64,000 nt of DNA, taken from Modicisalibacter coralii (GTDB lineage Bacteria; Pseudomonadota; Gammaproteobacteria; Pseudomonadales; Halomonadaceae). A model generated the notes under the pieces. The model did no database searches. It was not told the origin of the DNA and worked only from the letters and a program-made list of their open reading frames with translations. Location of the stretch: the NCBI RefSeq assembly GCF_004117855.1, contig NZ_QWBW01000009.1:51171-115170 (forward strand), in the 5' to 3' direction. This document shows, in pieces, positions 50,145-63,062 of the stretch (position 1 is its first letter; each line of letters opens with the position of its first letter). Position numbers and translations under genes: made by a program.

Positions 50145-50822
50145 ATGTTCCGGTGCCGCACACGGCGGCCGGCTCGGGGGTGGCTGGCCGGCGGCTTGCT
50201 GGCCCTGCTCGCCGGCTGCTCGAGCCTGTATTACGACACCCTCGAGAACATGGGTGTCGACAAGCGCGAGCTGCTGGCCGAGCGGGTCGATGATGCCCGC
50301 AACGCCCAGCACGCGGCCGCCGAGCGTTTCGACTCGGCGCTCGAGACGTTTCGCGAGGTGGTGCGTGTCCCCGACAGCGAGCTGTCGCGCAGCTATGCCC
50401 GGCTCGATGCCGAATACCGGGCGAGTGCCGAGGCCGCCGACCGGGTCGACGCCCGCATCGACGACATCGAGAGCGTCGCCGAGGCGCTGTTCGACGAGTG
50501 GCACGACGAGCTCGATCTCTACCAGCGGGACGACTACCGCCAGCGCTCGGCGCGCCGGCTCGAGGCGACCCGCGCGCACTACGCGCAGATGATCGGCGCG
50601 ATGCATGACGCCGCCGAGAGCATGCAGCCGGTGCTGGCGACGCTGCACGACAACGTGCTGCTGCTCAAGCACAACCTCAACGCCCGGGCGATCGACGCCC
50701 TGCAGGGTGAGGTCGACCGCCTGGAAACCCGCGTCGCCGATCTGCGCCGGCGCATGCGCGCGGCCATCGCGCGCTCCGACGCTTTCATCGCCGATCTCGA
50801 TAGCGTCGATGCCCGCCGATAG
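50145..50822 (+). CDS. DUF2959 lipoprotein
   Basis: A 225-residue lipoprotein with lipobox LLAGCSS (Cys at residue 25) followed by YYDTLENMGVDKRELL. Long heptad-rich helices make it a probable coiled coil. It matches the DUF2959 family of uncharacterised envelope proteins. It lies 9 bases after fabV and its end overlaps the next regulator's start by 14 bases. Confidence 0.88.
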   Translation: MFRCRTRRPARGWLAGGLLALLAGCSSLYYDTLENMGVDKRELLAERVDDARNAQHAAAERFDSALETFREVVRVPDSELSRSYARLDAEYRASAEAADRVDARIDDIESVAEALFDEWHDELDLYQRDDYRQRSARRLEATRAHYAQMIGAMHDAAESMQPVLATLHDNVLLLKHNLNARAIDALQGEVDRLETRVADLRRRMRAAIARSDAFIADLDSVDARR

Positions 50823-51774
50823 TCGTCACCCCGCCACGCCCCGGCAGATCGGTTTCGTGCTGCTGCCGGGGTTCTCGCTGCTTGCCCAGGCCTGTGCCCT
50901 GGAGCCCTTGCACGTCGCCAATCGGCTGGCCGGCGAGCGGCTCTACACCTCGATCACCTTCGGCCTCGACGGCCGCGCGGTGACAAGCGCCGCCGAGCTG
51001 TCGCTGTCGCCGCAGAGCGTGGCCGGCAGTGACGCGGGCTCGCTGGACATGCTGTTCGTCTGTGCCCCCAGCCAGTCGCCGGGCGAGGCCCCCGCGCTGG
51101 AAGCCTGGCTGTCGCGGCTGGCGGGGCGCGGCGTGGCACTCGGTGGCATTGCCGGGGGCACCGAGGTGCTGGCGCGCGCGGGCGTGCTCGACGGCTACCG
51201 GGCCACGCTGCCCTGGCAGAGCGCCGAGGCCTTCGCGCGTGCGCATCCGGCGGTGCGGGTCAGCCATCACTTGTTCGAGATCGATCGCGACCGTCTGTCC
51301 TGTGGCGGCGGGACCGCGGCGATGGACATGATGATGACGCTGATCGCCCAGCACCACGGCCAGCGTCTCGCCGAGCGGGTCTCCGAGCATTTCGTCTGCG
51401 AGCGAATCCGCATGGGCGACGAGCCGCAGCACGTGCCGCTGCGCTCCCGGCTCGGCCACGCCCCGCAGAGCCTGATCGATGCGCTGGCGCTGATGGAGAC
51501 CAACATCGAGGAGCCGCTGACCACCCACGAACTCGCCGAGCATCTGGGGATCTCGCGGCGTCAGCTGGAGCGGCTGTTCAAGAAATATCTGCAGGCGGTC
51601 CCCAGCCGCTACTACCTCGACCTGCGCCTGCAGCGGGCCCGCAAGCTGCTGCGCGAGACCGACCAGGCGGTGGGCGACATCGCCCTGCAGACCGGTTTCT
51701 CGTCCGGCGCCCACTTCTCCACCGCCTATCGCAACCACTTCGGCATGACCCCGCGCGAGGAGCGCATGAGCTGA
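50809..51774 (+). CDS. GlxA-family AraC-type transcriptional regulator
   Basis: A 321-residue regulator with an N-terminal DJ-1/PfpI-like class I amidotransferase domain (QIGFVLLPGFSLLAQACALEPL) and a C-terminal AraC helix-turn-helix pair (TTHELAEHLGISRRQLERLF ... IALQTGFSSGAHFSTAYRNHFG). The N-terminal sequence resembles GbdR/ArgR-type regulators of quaternary-amine and arginine catabolism. Control of the nearby succinyltransferase operon is possible but unproven. ATG at 50809 lies within the end of the DUF2959 gene. Confidence 0.87.
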   Translation: MPADSRHPATPRQIGFVLLPGFSLLAQACALEPLHVANRLAGERLYTSITFGLDGRAVTSAAELSLSPQSVAGSDAGSLDMLFVCAPSQSPGEAPALEAWLSRLAGRGVALGGIAGGTEVLARAGVLDGYRATLPWQSAEAFARAHPAVRVSHHLFEIDRDRLSCGGGTAAMDMMMTLIAQHHGQRLAERVSEHFVCERIRMGDEPQHVPLRSRLGHAPQSLIDALALMETNIEEPLTTHELAEHLGISRRQLERLFKKYLQAVPSRYYLDLRLQRARKLLRETDQAVGDIALQTGFSSGAHFSTAYRNHFGMTPREERMS

Positions 51775-51881
51775 TGTCGATGTTTGGCCGATAATGTCCG
51801 CCATCGGGCCATGAGGGGACTGGGTGGATGGCATGCCAGGGCTTACGCTGACGGTTCATCCCTGATCGTGAAGACATCATC

Positions 51882-52439
51882 ATGAAAACTGCGCTCCTGC
51901 TCATCGATGTACAGGCATCCTTTCCGGCCCGAGAATACTGGGATGACAATCTCACGAGGACTTGGCGGGGCAGGCAGCGAGCCCTGCTGGACGGCGCACG
52001 CTCGGCCGGCATTCCCGTGATTCGCATTCTGCACCAGGCACCGGGCAGTCGAGGCCCCTTCGATCCCGACAATGGCCTGGTTCGTCCGCTGGCGGGGTTC
52101 GAGGACGCGGCGGCTGCCGTTTTTCACAAGACCGCTCACAATGCCTTTACCGATACCGGGCTGGCACGTTGGCTGATGACCCGGGATATCCGTCGTCTGG
52201 TCATCAGCGGCATCCGCACCGAGCAGTGTTGCGAAACCACGGCGCGTGTCGCATCCGACCTGGGCTTCGATGTCGACTTCGTCGGCGATGCGACACTGAC
52301 CTTTCCCATGACTCGGGCGGGGCGGACTTACACGGCCGAAGAGATCCAGGCGCGCACCGAACTCGTCCTGGCCGAACGCTTCGCGCGAATCGTCGGAACC
52401 GCAACCTTGCTCGACGAATGGCGAGGCCATGCGGCCTGA
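51882..52439 (+). CDS. Isochorismatase-family cysteine hydrolase
   Basis: A 185-residue hydrolase with the triad Asp9 (LLIDVQ), Lys in FHKTAHNAF and Cys in GIRTEQCCETTAR. The family includes isochorismatases, nicotinamidases and N-carbamoyl hydrolases; the substrate is unknown. It overlaps the following GlxA-type regulator by 11 bases. This coupled pair uses more A/T-ending codons than its neighbours. Confidence 0.88.
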   Translation: MKTALLLIDVQASFPAREYWDDNLTRTWRGRQRALLDGARSAGIPVIRILHQAPGSRGPFDPDNGLVRPLAGFEDAAAAVFHKTAHNAFTDTGLARWLMTRDIRRLVISGIRTEQCCETTARVASDLGFDVDFVGDATLTFPMTRAGRTYTAEEIQARTELVLAERFARIVGTATLLDEWRGHAA

Positions 52440-53403
52440 GTCGCGAGCGGCCCAAACCCGGGTCGGTGTATTGATGCTGCCTGGCCAGGTGCCGCTGGAT
52501 CTGGTCGGGCCCCTGCAGGTGCTTTGCAGTGCTGTGCGTCTCGACGCCGGGATCGCGGTCGATTACTTCGGGCCGGTCGAGTGTCTGGCGTGGTTGGGCC
52601 CCCTGACTCTGTCGGGGATCGCCCCGCTGCCCGAAAGCCTCGACGGCTATGACCTGCTGCTGGTTCCCGGCCAATATCGCGATGCTACGGATCCCGTCGT
52701 GCAGCAGCGCTGCGCCGACTGGTTGGGCGAACGAGCCGATCGGGTTGGCTGCATCATGAGCGTCTGTTCAGGCACTTTGCTGCTGGCGGCGGCGGGGCTG
52801 TTGGAAGGAAGGCGCTGCACCACGCACCATACCCTGCTGGAGCGCTTGCGCGAACTGGCCCCGCTTGCCCGCGTGCAGGGCGACTGCATCTTCGCCGAGG
52901 ACGGCCCCTTTCTGACCAGTGCCGGTATTTCCACGGGCATCGATACCATGCTGCATTGGCTGATGCGCGAGAAAGGCCACGACCTGACGCTGGCAGTAGC
53001 TCGGGACATGGTGCTCTACCTGCGTCGCAGTGGCCGCGAGCCGCAACTGGGTATCTGGCTGGAAGGGCGCAATCATGTCGATGTCCGCGTCCACCGCTTG
53101 CAGGATACCCTGGCTGCAAGGCCTGCTCGCTCCTGGAAGCTCGCGGAGATGGCCGCCGAGGCTGCGATGAGCGAGCGCCATCTGCGTCGACGCTTTACGT
53201 CATTGACCGGCATGACGCCGGGGGATTATCTCACCCGCGTGAGACTGCAGTTTGCACGCCAACTGATGGTCGAGACCGACTGGTCGCTGTCTCGAATCGC
53301 CGAAGCGGTCGGGCTCGGCGAGGATCGTCAGCTACGCCGTGCCTGGCGGCGTTTCTCGACCGACTCGCCGAGTGCCTGGCGTCGCCGGGTGGAAAGTGGC
53401 TGA
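52429..53403 (+). CDS. GlxA-family AraC-type transcriptional regulator, second copy
   Basis: A 324-residue regulator: DJ-1/PfpI-like domain (VGVLMLPGQVPLDLVGPLQV, with the elbow-like MSVCSGTLLLAAAGLL) and a C-terminal AraC domain (WKLAEMAAEAAMSERHLRRR ... ADYL-type second helix). Coupled by overlap to the isochorismatase-like gene, so it probably controls or responds to that enzyme's substrate. It is only distantly similar to the GlxA-type gene just upstream. Confidence 0.87.
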   Translation: MRPESRAAQTRVGVLMLPGQVPLDLVGPLQVLCSAVRLDAGIAVDYFGPVECLAWLGPLTLSGIAPLPESLDGYDLLLVPGQYRDATDPVVQQRCADWLGERADRVGCIMSVCSGTLLLAAAGLLEGRRCTTHHTLLERLRELAPLARVQGDCIFAEDGPFLTSAGISTGIDTMLHWLMREKGHDLTLAVARDMVLYLRRSGREPQLGIWLEGRNHVDVRVHRLQDTLAARPARSWKLAEMAAEAAMSERHLRRRFTSLTGMTPGDYLTRVRLQFARQLMVETDWSLSRIAEAVGLGEDRQLRRAWRRFSTDSPSAWRRRVESG

Positions 53404-53421
53404 GACGCGCTGCTCGGCGCA

Positions 53422-54039
53422 TCACGCCTTGCGTGCCAGCAGGGCGCGGAACAGCGAGCCCATCATCACCGGCTCGTCGCGTTCGACGACGAAGCCCGCC
53501 GCGGCGAGCAGCGGCCCGGCCTGGCGGGTGATGTCGGTGGCGATGGCGCGGGTGATCAGGTTGAGCGCGCGCCTGCCGAGTCCGGCGGGCCGGTCGTCGG
53601 CCTGGAACTTGTCCATCACGCACAACTGCCCGTCAGGGGCGAGCACCCGGTGTGCCTCGGCGAGCCCGCGGACAGGGTCGGGCATCACCGCCAGGATCAG
53701 GTGCATCACCACCACGTCGAAATGCCCGTCGGGATAGTCCAGTGCCGCCGCATCCATCACCCGCGCCTGGGCGTCGAAGCCCAGGGTATCGGCCCGGCCG
53801 CGAAAGCGCCGGACCATCGCCGGGGTCAGATCGCAGCCGTGCAGTTCGATGCCGCGGGGCAGATAGGGGAGGTCGAGTCCGGTGCCGCAGCCCACGATCA
53901 GCACGCGCTGACCGCCGGCCCAGTCCACCGCCTGGAGGGCCCGCTCGCGGGCCTCGCGGAAGGCCCGGTCGGCGACCCAGTCGTAGACCGGGGCGTAACA
54001 CGCGTAGCGCCAGCGGTTCCAGACAGTGGGGTCGAGCAT
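53422..54039 (-). CDS. Class I SAM-dependent methyltransferase
   Basis: A 205-residue methyltransferase. Motif I is RVLIVGCGTGLDLPYLP, followed by LHGCDLTPAMV, DAAALDYPDGHFDVVVMHL and a LAEAHRVLAPDGQL motif. The overall look is UbiE/PmtA-like, so small-molecule or phospholipid head-group methylation is possible. The substrate is not determinable. It is convergent with the GlxA-type gene. Confidence 0.85.
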   Translation of the reverse strand: MLDPTVWNRWRYACYAPVYDWVADRAFREARERALQAVDWAGGQRVLIVGCGTGLDLPYLPRGIELHGCDLTPAMVRRFRGRADTLGFDAQARVMDAAALDYPDGHFDVVVMHLILAVMPDPVRGLAEAHRVLAPDGQLCVMDKFQADDRPAGLGRRALNLITRAIATDITRQAGPLLAAAGFVVERDEPVMMGSLFRALLARKA

Positions 54040-54142
54040 GCGGCGGTCTCCGAGGCGCGCGGGGTATCGGTCGTATCATGCGCCGCTACCGTGACCTTGA
54101 GAAGACATCGCCGCCCTGGATATTGCCGTGCGCCCGGCGGCG

Positions 54143-54937
54143 TCAGGCCATGGTGTCGACGATGCCGCCCTCGACACGCAGTGCCGCCCCGGTGGTGGCG
54201 CTGGCTTGCTGGGAGGCCGCATAGACGCTCATGTGGGCGACCTCCTCGGGGGTGGCCAGGCGCTGGATGATCGACGACGGACGGTTTTCCCGAACGAAGC
54301 GGGCTTCCATCTCTTCCGGGGAGACGCCCTGTTCCTCGGCGGCCTGCTTGATCATGTTGAGCACGCCCTCTGAGCGGGTCGGCCCCGGCAGAATGGCGTT
54401 GACGGTGACATTGGTGCCGCTGAGTACCTTGGCCAGCCCGCGCGAGATCGACTGCACGGCGGTCTTGGTCATGCCGTAGTGGACCATCTCGCTGGGGATG
54501 TTGAGCGCCGACTCGCTGGAGATGAACTGGACGCGCCCCCAGTCGCGCTGTTTCATGCCTTGCGCGTAATGGCGCGACAGGCGCACCGCGCTCATCACGT
54601 TGACGTCGAAGAACTGCTGCCAGGTGGCGTCGTCGACCTCGAAGAAGTCCTGCGGGCCGAAGATACCCACGTTGTTGATCAGGATGTCGGTCTCCGGGCG
54701 GGCGTCGATCAGCGCCTGGCAGCCCTCGGCGGTACCCAGGTCGGCAGCTACACCTGAGACGGCGGCGTTGGGCACGGCTTGCTCGATCGCACCGATCGCC
54801 GCGTCGACGCGGTCCTGGGTACGACCGGTGACGGTGACCTCGGCGCCGGATTCGGCGAGTCCCTGGGCGATGGCGAAGCCGATGCCGGCGGTGGAGCCGG
54901 TGATGATGGCGTTCTTGCCGGTAAGATCGATACGCAT
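54143..54937 (-). CDS. SDR-family oxidoreductase
   Basis: A 264-residue short-chain dehydrogenase. It has the Rossmann motif TGSTAGIG, the structural NNVG, the catalytic Ser (SSESAL) and the YxxxK motif YGMTK. The C-terminal end is RVEGGIVDTMA. Substrate unknown. It is divergent from the succinyltransferase operon with a 221-base intergenic region. Confidence 0.9.
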   Translation of the reverse strand: MRIDLTGKNAIITGSTAGIGFAIAQGLAESGAEVTVTGRTQDRVDAAIGAIEQAVPNAAVSGVAADLGTAEGCQALIDARPETDILINNVGIFGPQDFFEVDDATWQQFFDVNVMSAVRLSRHYAQGMKQRDWGRVQFISSESALNIPSEMVHYGMTKTAVQSISRGLAKVLSGTNVTVNAILPGPTRSEGVLNMIKQAAEEQGVSPEEMEARFVRENRPSSIIQRLATPEEVAHMSVYAASQQASATTGAALRVEGGIVDTMA

Positions 54938-55095
54938 TGACGGTCTCCTTGTCGAAAGCGGGCCGCGAGCGGGCGCCCGCAGGATTGCTGGCCTGCCAAC
55001 AGCATGGGGCGAATATCGAATTCTTCAAGGCCCGCGCCGCCGCTGGCGTCGTCGGTAGTCGCCGCTTTTCATAATTCGTCGTCCCATCCCTGTAA

Positions 55096-56373
<1,278 letters not shown>

Positions 56374-56405
56374 GCCGCCATTCGCCATCGACGGGAGGAA
56401 ACGCC

Positions 56406-57470
56406 ATGCTGGTCGTGCGTCCCGCCAAGCCGGCCGACCTGCCGGGCCTCGAACGCCTGGCGGGAACGGCCACGCCTGCGCTGACCAACCTGCCGGCGCA
56501 CCGCGATCGTCTCGAGGAGCGCATCACCCGCTCGCAGCGCTCGCTATCCCGCGACATCGAGTTTCCCGGCGACGAGAGCTACACCTTCGTGCTCGAGGAT
56601 CTCGAGCGCGGCGAGATCGCCGGTACCGCCACCATCCGCGCCCAGGCCGGCGCCCATGAGGCGTATTACACCTATCGCCAGGAGACCCTGATCCACGCCT
56701 CTCAGCAGCTCAACGTGCGCCGCGAGGTGCAGACGCTGTCGCTGTCCCACGAGGTCTCCGAGGCGACGCTGTTGTGCGCGCTGTCGCTCGATCCGCGCTA
56801 CAAGGGCTCCAGCGCCGAGAGCCTGCTGCGCCGCTCGCGGCTGATGTTCATCGCCCAGTACCCGGAGCGCTTCGCCGAGATCCTGGCGATGGCCTTTCCC
56901 GGTTACCTGGACGCCGACGAGGAATCGCCGTTCTGGAACAGCGTCGGGCGGCACTTCTTCGTGCGCGGCTACCAGGAGATGAACCACCTCGCCGGCGTGC
57001 GCTCGAAGAGCTTCATCGCCGAGGTGATGCCGCAGTTCCCGCTCTACCTGCCGCTGCTGACCCCGGCGGCCCGGGCGGCGATCGGCCGCGAGCACCCGGC
57101 CCACGAGTCGGCGCTCGACGAGATGCTCGCCGAGGGTTTCGCCCGCTCGCGCCACGTCGACATCTTCGATGCCGGCCCGGTGATCAAGGCCGAGCGTGAC
57201 CGGCTGGAGACCTTCCAGCACAGCACCTGGCACCCGGTTCGCGTGCGCCCGGCGGCGTCGCTGCCCGACGCCGAACCGGCGATGATCGCCAACCAGAAGC
57301 TCGACGGCTTTCGCTGTGTGGTGGCGCGCTACGCCCTGTCGCCCACCGGCCAGTTGATGCTCTCGCCCGAGCATGCCGCGGTGCTCGGCGTGGAGGAGGG
57401 GCGTGCGGTGCTCGCCGCGCCGCTGAGCCTGCCCGCTGCGGAAGACGCCTTCGACGAGGGGGAACTGTAA
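56406..57470 (+). CDS. aruF: Arginine/ornithine N-succinyltransferase subunit alpha
   Basis: A 354-residue AstA-family acyltransferase, the first step of the AST pathway (succinyl-CoA + arginine). Features include LVVRPAKPADLPGLERLA, SYTFVLEDLERGEIAGTA, LSLDPRYKGSSAESLLRRSRLMFIA and EMNHLAGVRSKSFIAEVMP. Two tandem AstA paralogues (alpha and beta) form a heteromer in Pseudomonas, as here. GGAGG precedes the ATG at 56406. Its stop overlaps aruG by 1 base. Confidence 0.95.
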   Translation: MLVVRPAKPADLPGLERLAGTATPALTNLPAHRDRLEERITRSQRSLSRDIEFPGDESYTFVLEDLERGEIAGTATIRAQAGAHEAYYTYRQETLIHASQQLNVRREVQTLSLSHEVSEATLLCALSLDPRYKGSSAESLLRRSRLMFIAQYPERFAEILAMAFPGYLDADEESPFWNSVGRHFFVRGYQEMNHLAGVRSKSFIAEVMPQFPLYLPLLTPAARAAIGREHPAHESALDEMLAEGFARSRHVDIFDAGPVIKAERDRLETFQHSTWHPVRVRPAASLPDAEPAMIANQKLDGFRCVVARYALSPTGQLMLSPEHAAVLGVEEGRAVLAAPLSLPAAEDAFDEGEL

Positions 57471-58501
57471 TGCGCATTCGTCCCATCGCCCGCGGCGATC
57501 TCGACGGCCTCCAGCAGATCGCCCGGGAAACCGGGGTCGGCTTCACCTCGCTGCCCGACAACCGTGACTTCCTGGCCGGCAAGATCGCCTCGGCCGAGCG
57601 CGCCTTCGCCCAGCGTACCCCGGTCGACGACCGGCTCTACTTCTTCGTCCTCGAGGACGAGGAGAGCGGCGAGCTGGCCGGCTGCTGCGCGATCGAGGCC
57701 CAGGTGGGCCGCGAGGTACCCTTCTATCACTACCGGCTGGGCACCCTCGCTCACTCCTCGGTGCAGCTCGATCTGCACCGCACCATCGACACGCTGTTCC
57801 TGAGTTCGGACCACACCGGCGACGCCGAGGTGGCTTCGCTCTACCTGCGCCCGGAATACCGCGGCGTGGGCCGGCACGCCCGCAACGGCGCGCTGCTCTC
57901 CAAGGCGCGCTGGCTGTTCATGGCGCAGTTCCGCGACAGCTTCCCCGACAAGGTGCTCGCCGAGATGCGCGGCAAGTTCGACGCCGACGGCGTCAGCCCG
58001 TTCTGGGAATGCCTGGGCAGCCACTTCTTCCCTATGAACTTCAATGAAGCGGACAGACTGACTGGGTTAGGCCAAAAGAGCTTTATCGGCGAGCTGATGC
58101 CCAAGTTCCCGATCTATACCACCTTTCTCACCGAGCAGGCGCGGGCCTGCATCGGCGAGGTCCACGACGATACCCGCCCGGCGCTGGAGATGCTCAAGAA
58201 GGAGGGGCTGCGCTGGGAGGGCTACATCGACATCTTCGACGGCGGCCCCACCGTCGAGGCCTACATCGACGACGTGCGCGCGGTGCGCCAGTCGCGGCTG
58301 TGCCCCGTGGAAGTCGCCGGCAGCCTGCCGGAGAGCACCGAGCGCCCCCGTTGGCTGGTCGCCACCACCGACATGGCCGACTTCCGCGCCGCCTGGGTCG
58401 GCCGTGGCCCGGATGACGACGGCACCCTGACCCTCGGCGAGGCGGAAGCCCGACGCCTCGGCGTCACCACCGGCGACAGCCTGCGCGTTCTGGAAACCTA
58501 G
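57470..58501 (+). CDS. aruG: Arginine N-succinyltransferase subunit beta
   Basis: A 343-residue AstA-family subunit, partner of AruF. It has RPIARGDLDGLQQIARE, YFFVLEDEESGELAGCCAIEA, YLRPEYRGVGRHARNGALLSKARWLF and FNEADRLTGLGQKSFIGELMP. The ATG shares its A with the aruF stop. The codons at about 58032-58084 (including AGA, TTA, CAA, AAT) are unlike the strongly GC3-biased rest of the gene. Confidence 0.95.
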   Translation: MRIRPIARGDLDGLQQIARETGVGFTSLPDNRDFLAGKIASAERAFAQRTPVDDRLYFFVLEDEESGELAGCCAIEAQVGREVPFYHYRLGTLAHSSVQLDLHRTIDTLFLSSDHTGDAEVASLYLRPEYRGVGRHARNGALLSKARWLFMAQFRDSFPDKVLAEMRGKFDADGVSPFWECLGSHFFPMNFNEADRLTGLGQKSFIGELMPKFPIYTTFLTEQARACIGEVHDDTRPALEMLKKEGLRWEGYIDIFDGGPTVEAYIDDVRAVRQSRLCPVEVAGSLPESTERPRWLVATTDMADFRAAWVGRGPDDDGTLTLGEAEARRLGVTTGDSLRVLET

Positions 58502-61329
<2,828 letters not shown>

Positions 61330-61360
61330 GAGGGGCCGGTTCCGGCCGCCCGGGCCCGGC

Positions 61361-62395
61361 TCAACCCTGGCTGGCGGCGCCGCCGACCATGCCGCGCTGC
61401 AGGTCGTTGTCGCGCAGGTGCTTGGCGACGGCGTCTTCCGGCGAGCCGGCCATCTCGCGGAACATGCCCATCGAACCCAGCAGGGCGGAGGACTCGTAGG
61501 GCACGAAGACCCGCTCGCCCGCCTTGGCCATGGTCGGCAGCGCCTTGATGTAGCTCTGGCCGAGCAGATAGCCCACCACGGTGCGCTTGTTCTCGTCGCT
61601 CTCGCCGATGGCGTTGAGTACCAGCTTGATCGACTCCTGCTCGCCCTGGGCGCGCAGGATCGCTGACTGCTTGTCGCCCTCGGCGTTGAGAATCGCCGAC
61701 TCGCGCTGGCCCTGGGCCATGGCGATGGCGGCGGACTTCTCGCCCTCGGCTTCGGTCACCGTGGCGCGGCGCTTGCGCTCGGCGGCCATCTGCAGGCGCA
61801 TGGCGCTCTCCACCTCTTCGGGCATGGCGATGTCCTGGACCTCGACGCGGGTGATCTTGACCCCCCACTTGGAGGCCGGCGCCTCCATGTCCGCCTGGAT
61901 GGCGTTGTTGACCTCGGCGCGGGACTCGAACAGCTTGTCCAGTTCCATCTTGCCCACCACCGAGCGCAGCGTGGTCTTGGCCAGCACCTCGACCGCCTGG
62001 CTCATGTTGGCGACCTCGTAGACCGCGCGCTTGGGGTCGATGATCTGGTAGTAGAGCGCGCCGTTGATGGTGACGGTGACGTTGTCGGTGGTCACCACCG
62101 GCTGCCCCGGAAAGTCCATCACCGTCTCGCGGCGATCGATGCGCACCTCCTCGGTGGAGATCGGATAGAACTCCTCGCCCTGCTTGCGATAGCGGATCAT
62201 GCTGATCGCCCGGGGCTGCTCGATGAAGGGGATGATCACGTTGATGCCGCTCTCCAGCAGCCGATTGAAGGAGCCGAGACGTTCGACCACCATCACCTCC
62301 GACTGGCGCACGATGACCAGCCCCTTGATGATGAGGATCACGCCCAGCGCGACGATGATCAGGCTGATCAGCAGCCCGGGTCCGATGACATTCAT
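61361..62395 (-). CDS. SPFH/Band-7 stomatin-like membrane protease-associated protein
   Basis: A 344-residue protein with one N-terminal TM helix (about 8-26) and a Band-7/SPFH domain (VVERLGSFNRLLESGINVIIPFIE ... KTTLRSVVGKMELDKLFESR). A coiled-coil region rich in Glu/Ala follows (AEGEKSAAIAMAQGQRESAI). It overlaps the upstream nfeD-type gene by 4 bases. The stomatin-NfeD pair is a widespread membrane-microdomain module (QmcA/YbbK-YbbL-like). Confidence 0.93.
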   Translation of the reverse strand: MNVIGPGLLISLIIVALGVILIIKGLVIVRQSEVMVVERLGSFNRLLESGINVIIPFIEQPRAISMIRYRKQGEEFYPISTEEVRIDRRETVMDFPGQPVVTTDNVTVTINGALYYQIIDPKRAVYEVANMSQAVEVLAKTTLRSVVGKMELDKLFESRAEVNNAIQADMEAPASKWGVKITRVEVQDIAMPEEVESAMRLQMAAERKRRATVTEAEGEKSAAIAMAQGQRESAILNAEGDKQSAILRAQGEQESIKLVLNAIGESDENKRTVVGYLLGQSYIKALPTMAKAGERVFVPYESSALLGSMGMFREMAGSPEDAVAKHLRDNDLQRGMVGGAASQG

Positions 62396-62859
62396 GACGA
62401 TGATGACTCCGTGGGGTGGGGAAGCGTGACGATGGCGACGGTGCCATCGAAGCGCTGGAAGATGACTCGACGATTCTCGGGAAGCTCGGTCGTATCGCTG
62501 TCGGCGAGGCGCAGGCGATAGAAGTCGCCGTTGATCTCGATGCCCGTGGCGCCATCGAAGTCGCGCTTCAGCGTGTGGTAGACCTTGCCGCGTTCGGTAC
62601 CGGTGCCGGTGGTGCCGTAGGCGACGCCACGCGGCGAGAAGCGCGGGCGGATCACCTTGACCACCACCGGCAGCATCACCCCGGCGGCCAGGCCCAGCCC
62701 CAGCAACTGCCAGGTGAGCGAGGCGCCGAGGGCGGCCAGCAGTACCGCGGCCAGCGTCGCCACCGCCAGTCCCAGCAATACCAGCGCGCCGGAGAGCAGT
62801 TCGGCCAGCCCCAGCAGCAGGGCCACCGCCAGCCAGACATAGGCCATGTTCCAGTCCAT
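62392..62859 (-). CDS. NfeD-family membrane protein
   Basis: A 155-residue protein with two or three TM helices in the first 75 residues and a C-terminal soluble OB-fold domain (about 85-145, GKVYHTLKRDFDGATGIEINGDF). This is the short NfeD form without a serine-protease domain. Coupled to the stomatin-like gene downstream. Confidence 0.92.
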   Translation of the reverse strand: MDWNMAYVWLAVALLLGLAELLSGALVLLGLAVATLAAVLLAALGASLTWQLLGLGLAAGVMLPVVVKVIRPRFSPRGVAYGTTGTGTERGKVYHTLKRDFDGATGIEINGDFYRLRLADSDTTELPENRRVIFQRFDGTVAIVTLPHPTESSSS

Positions 62860-63062
62860 AGCGTTTCCCGGGATCGTATCGAAGGGAGGCCGCCCGCCCA
62901 GCGACGACGAACCCGGCCCTGCGGCCGCGTTCGGGTCGCCGTCGAGCGATCCGCCAATTTGCCTGCCGGCACACCGGACGGGTATCGGCGATCGCCGTCA
63001 CGTCGTGTAAGCCGTCGACGACGATAGCCTGTTACGCGTGTGGTTGGCGAGACCCGGCCGGG

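Noticed and set aside
48906-50672. 588-codon minus-strand open frame
   Set aside because: Antisense to fabV and the DUF2959 gene, with no motif or Shine-Dalgarno.
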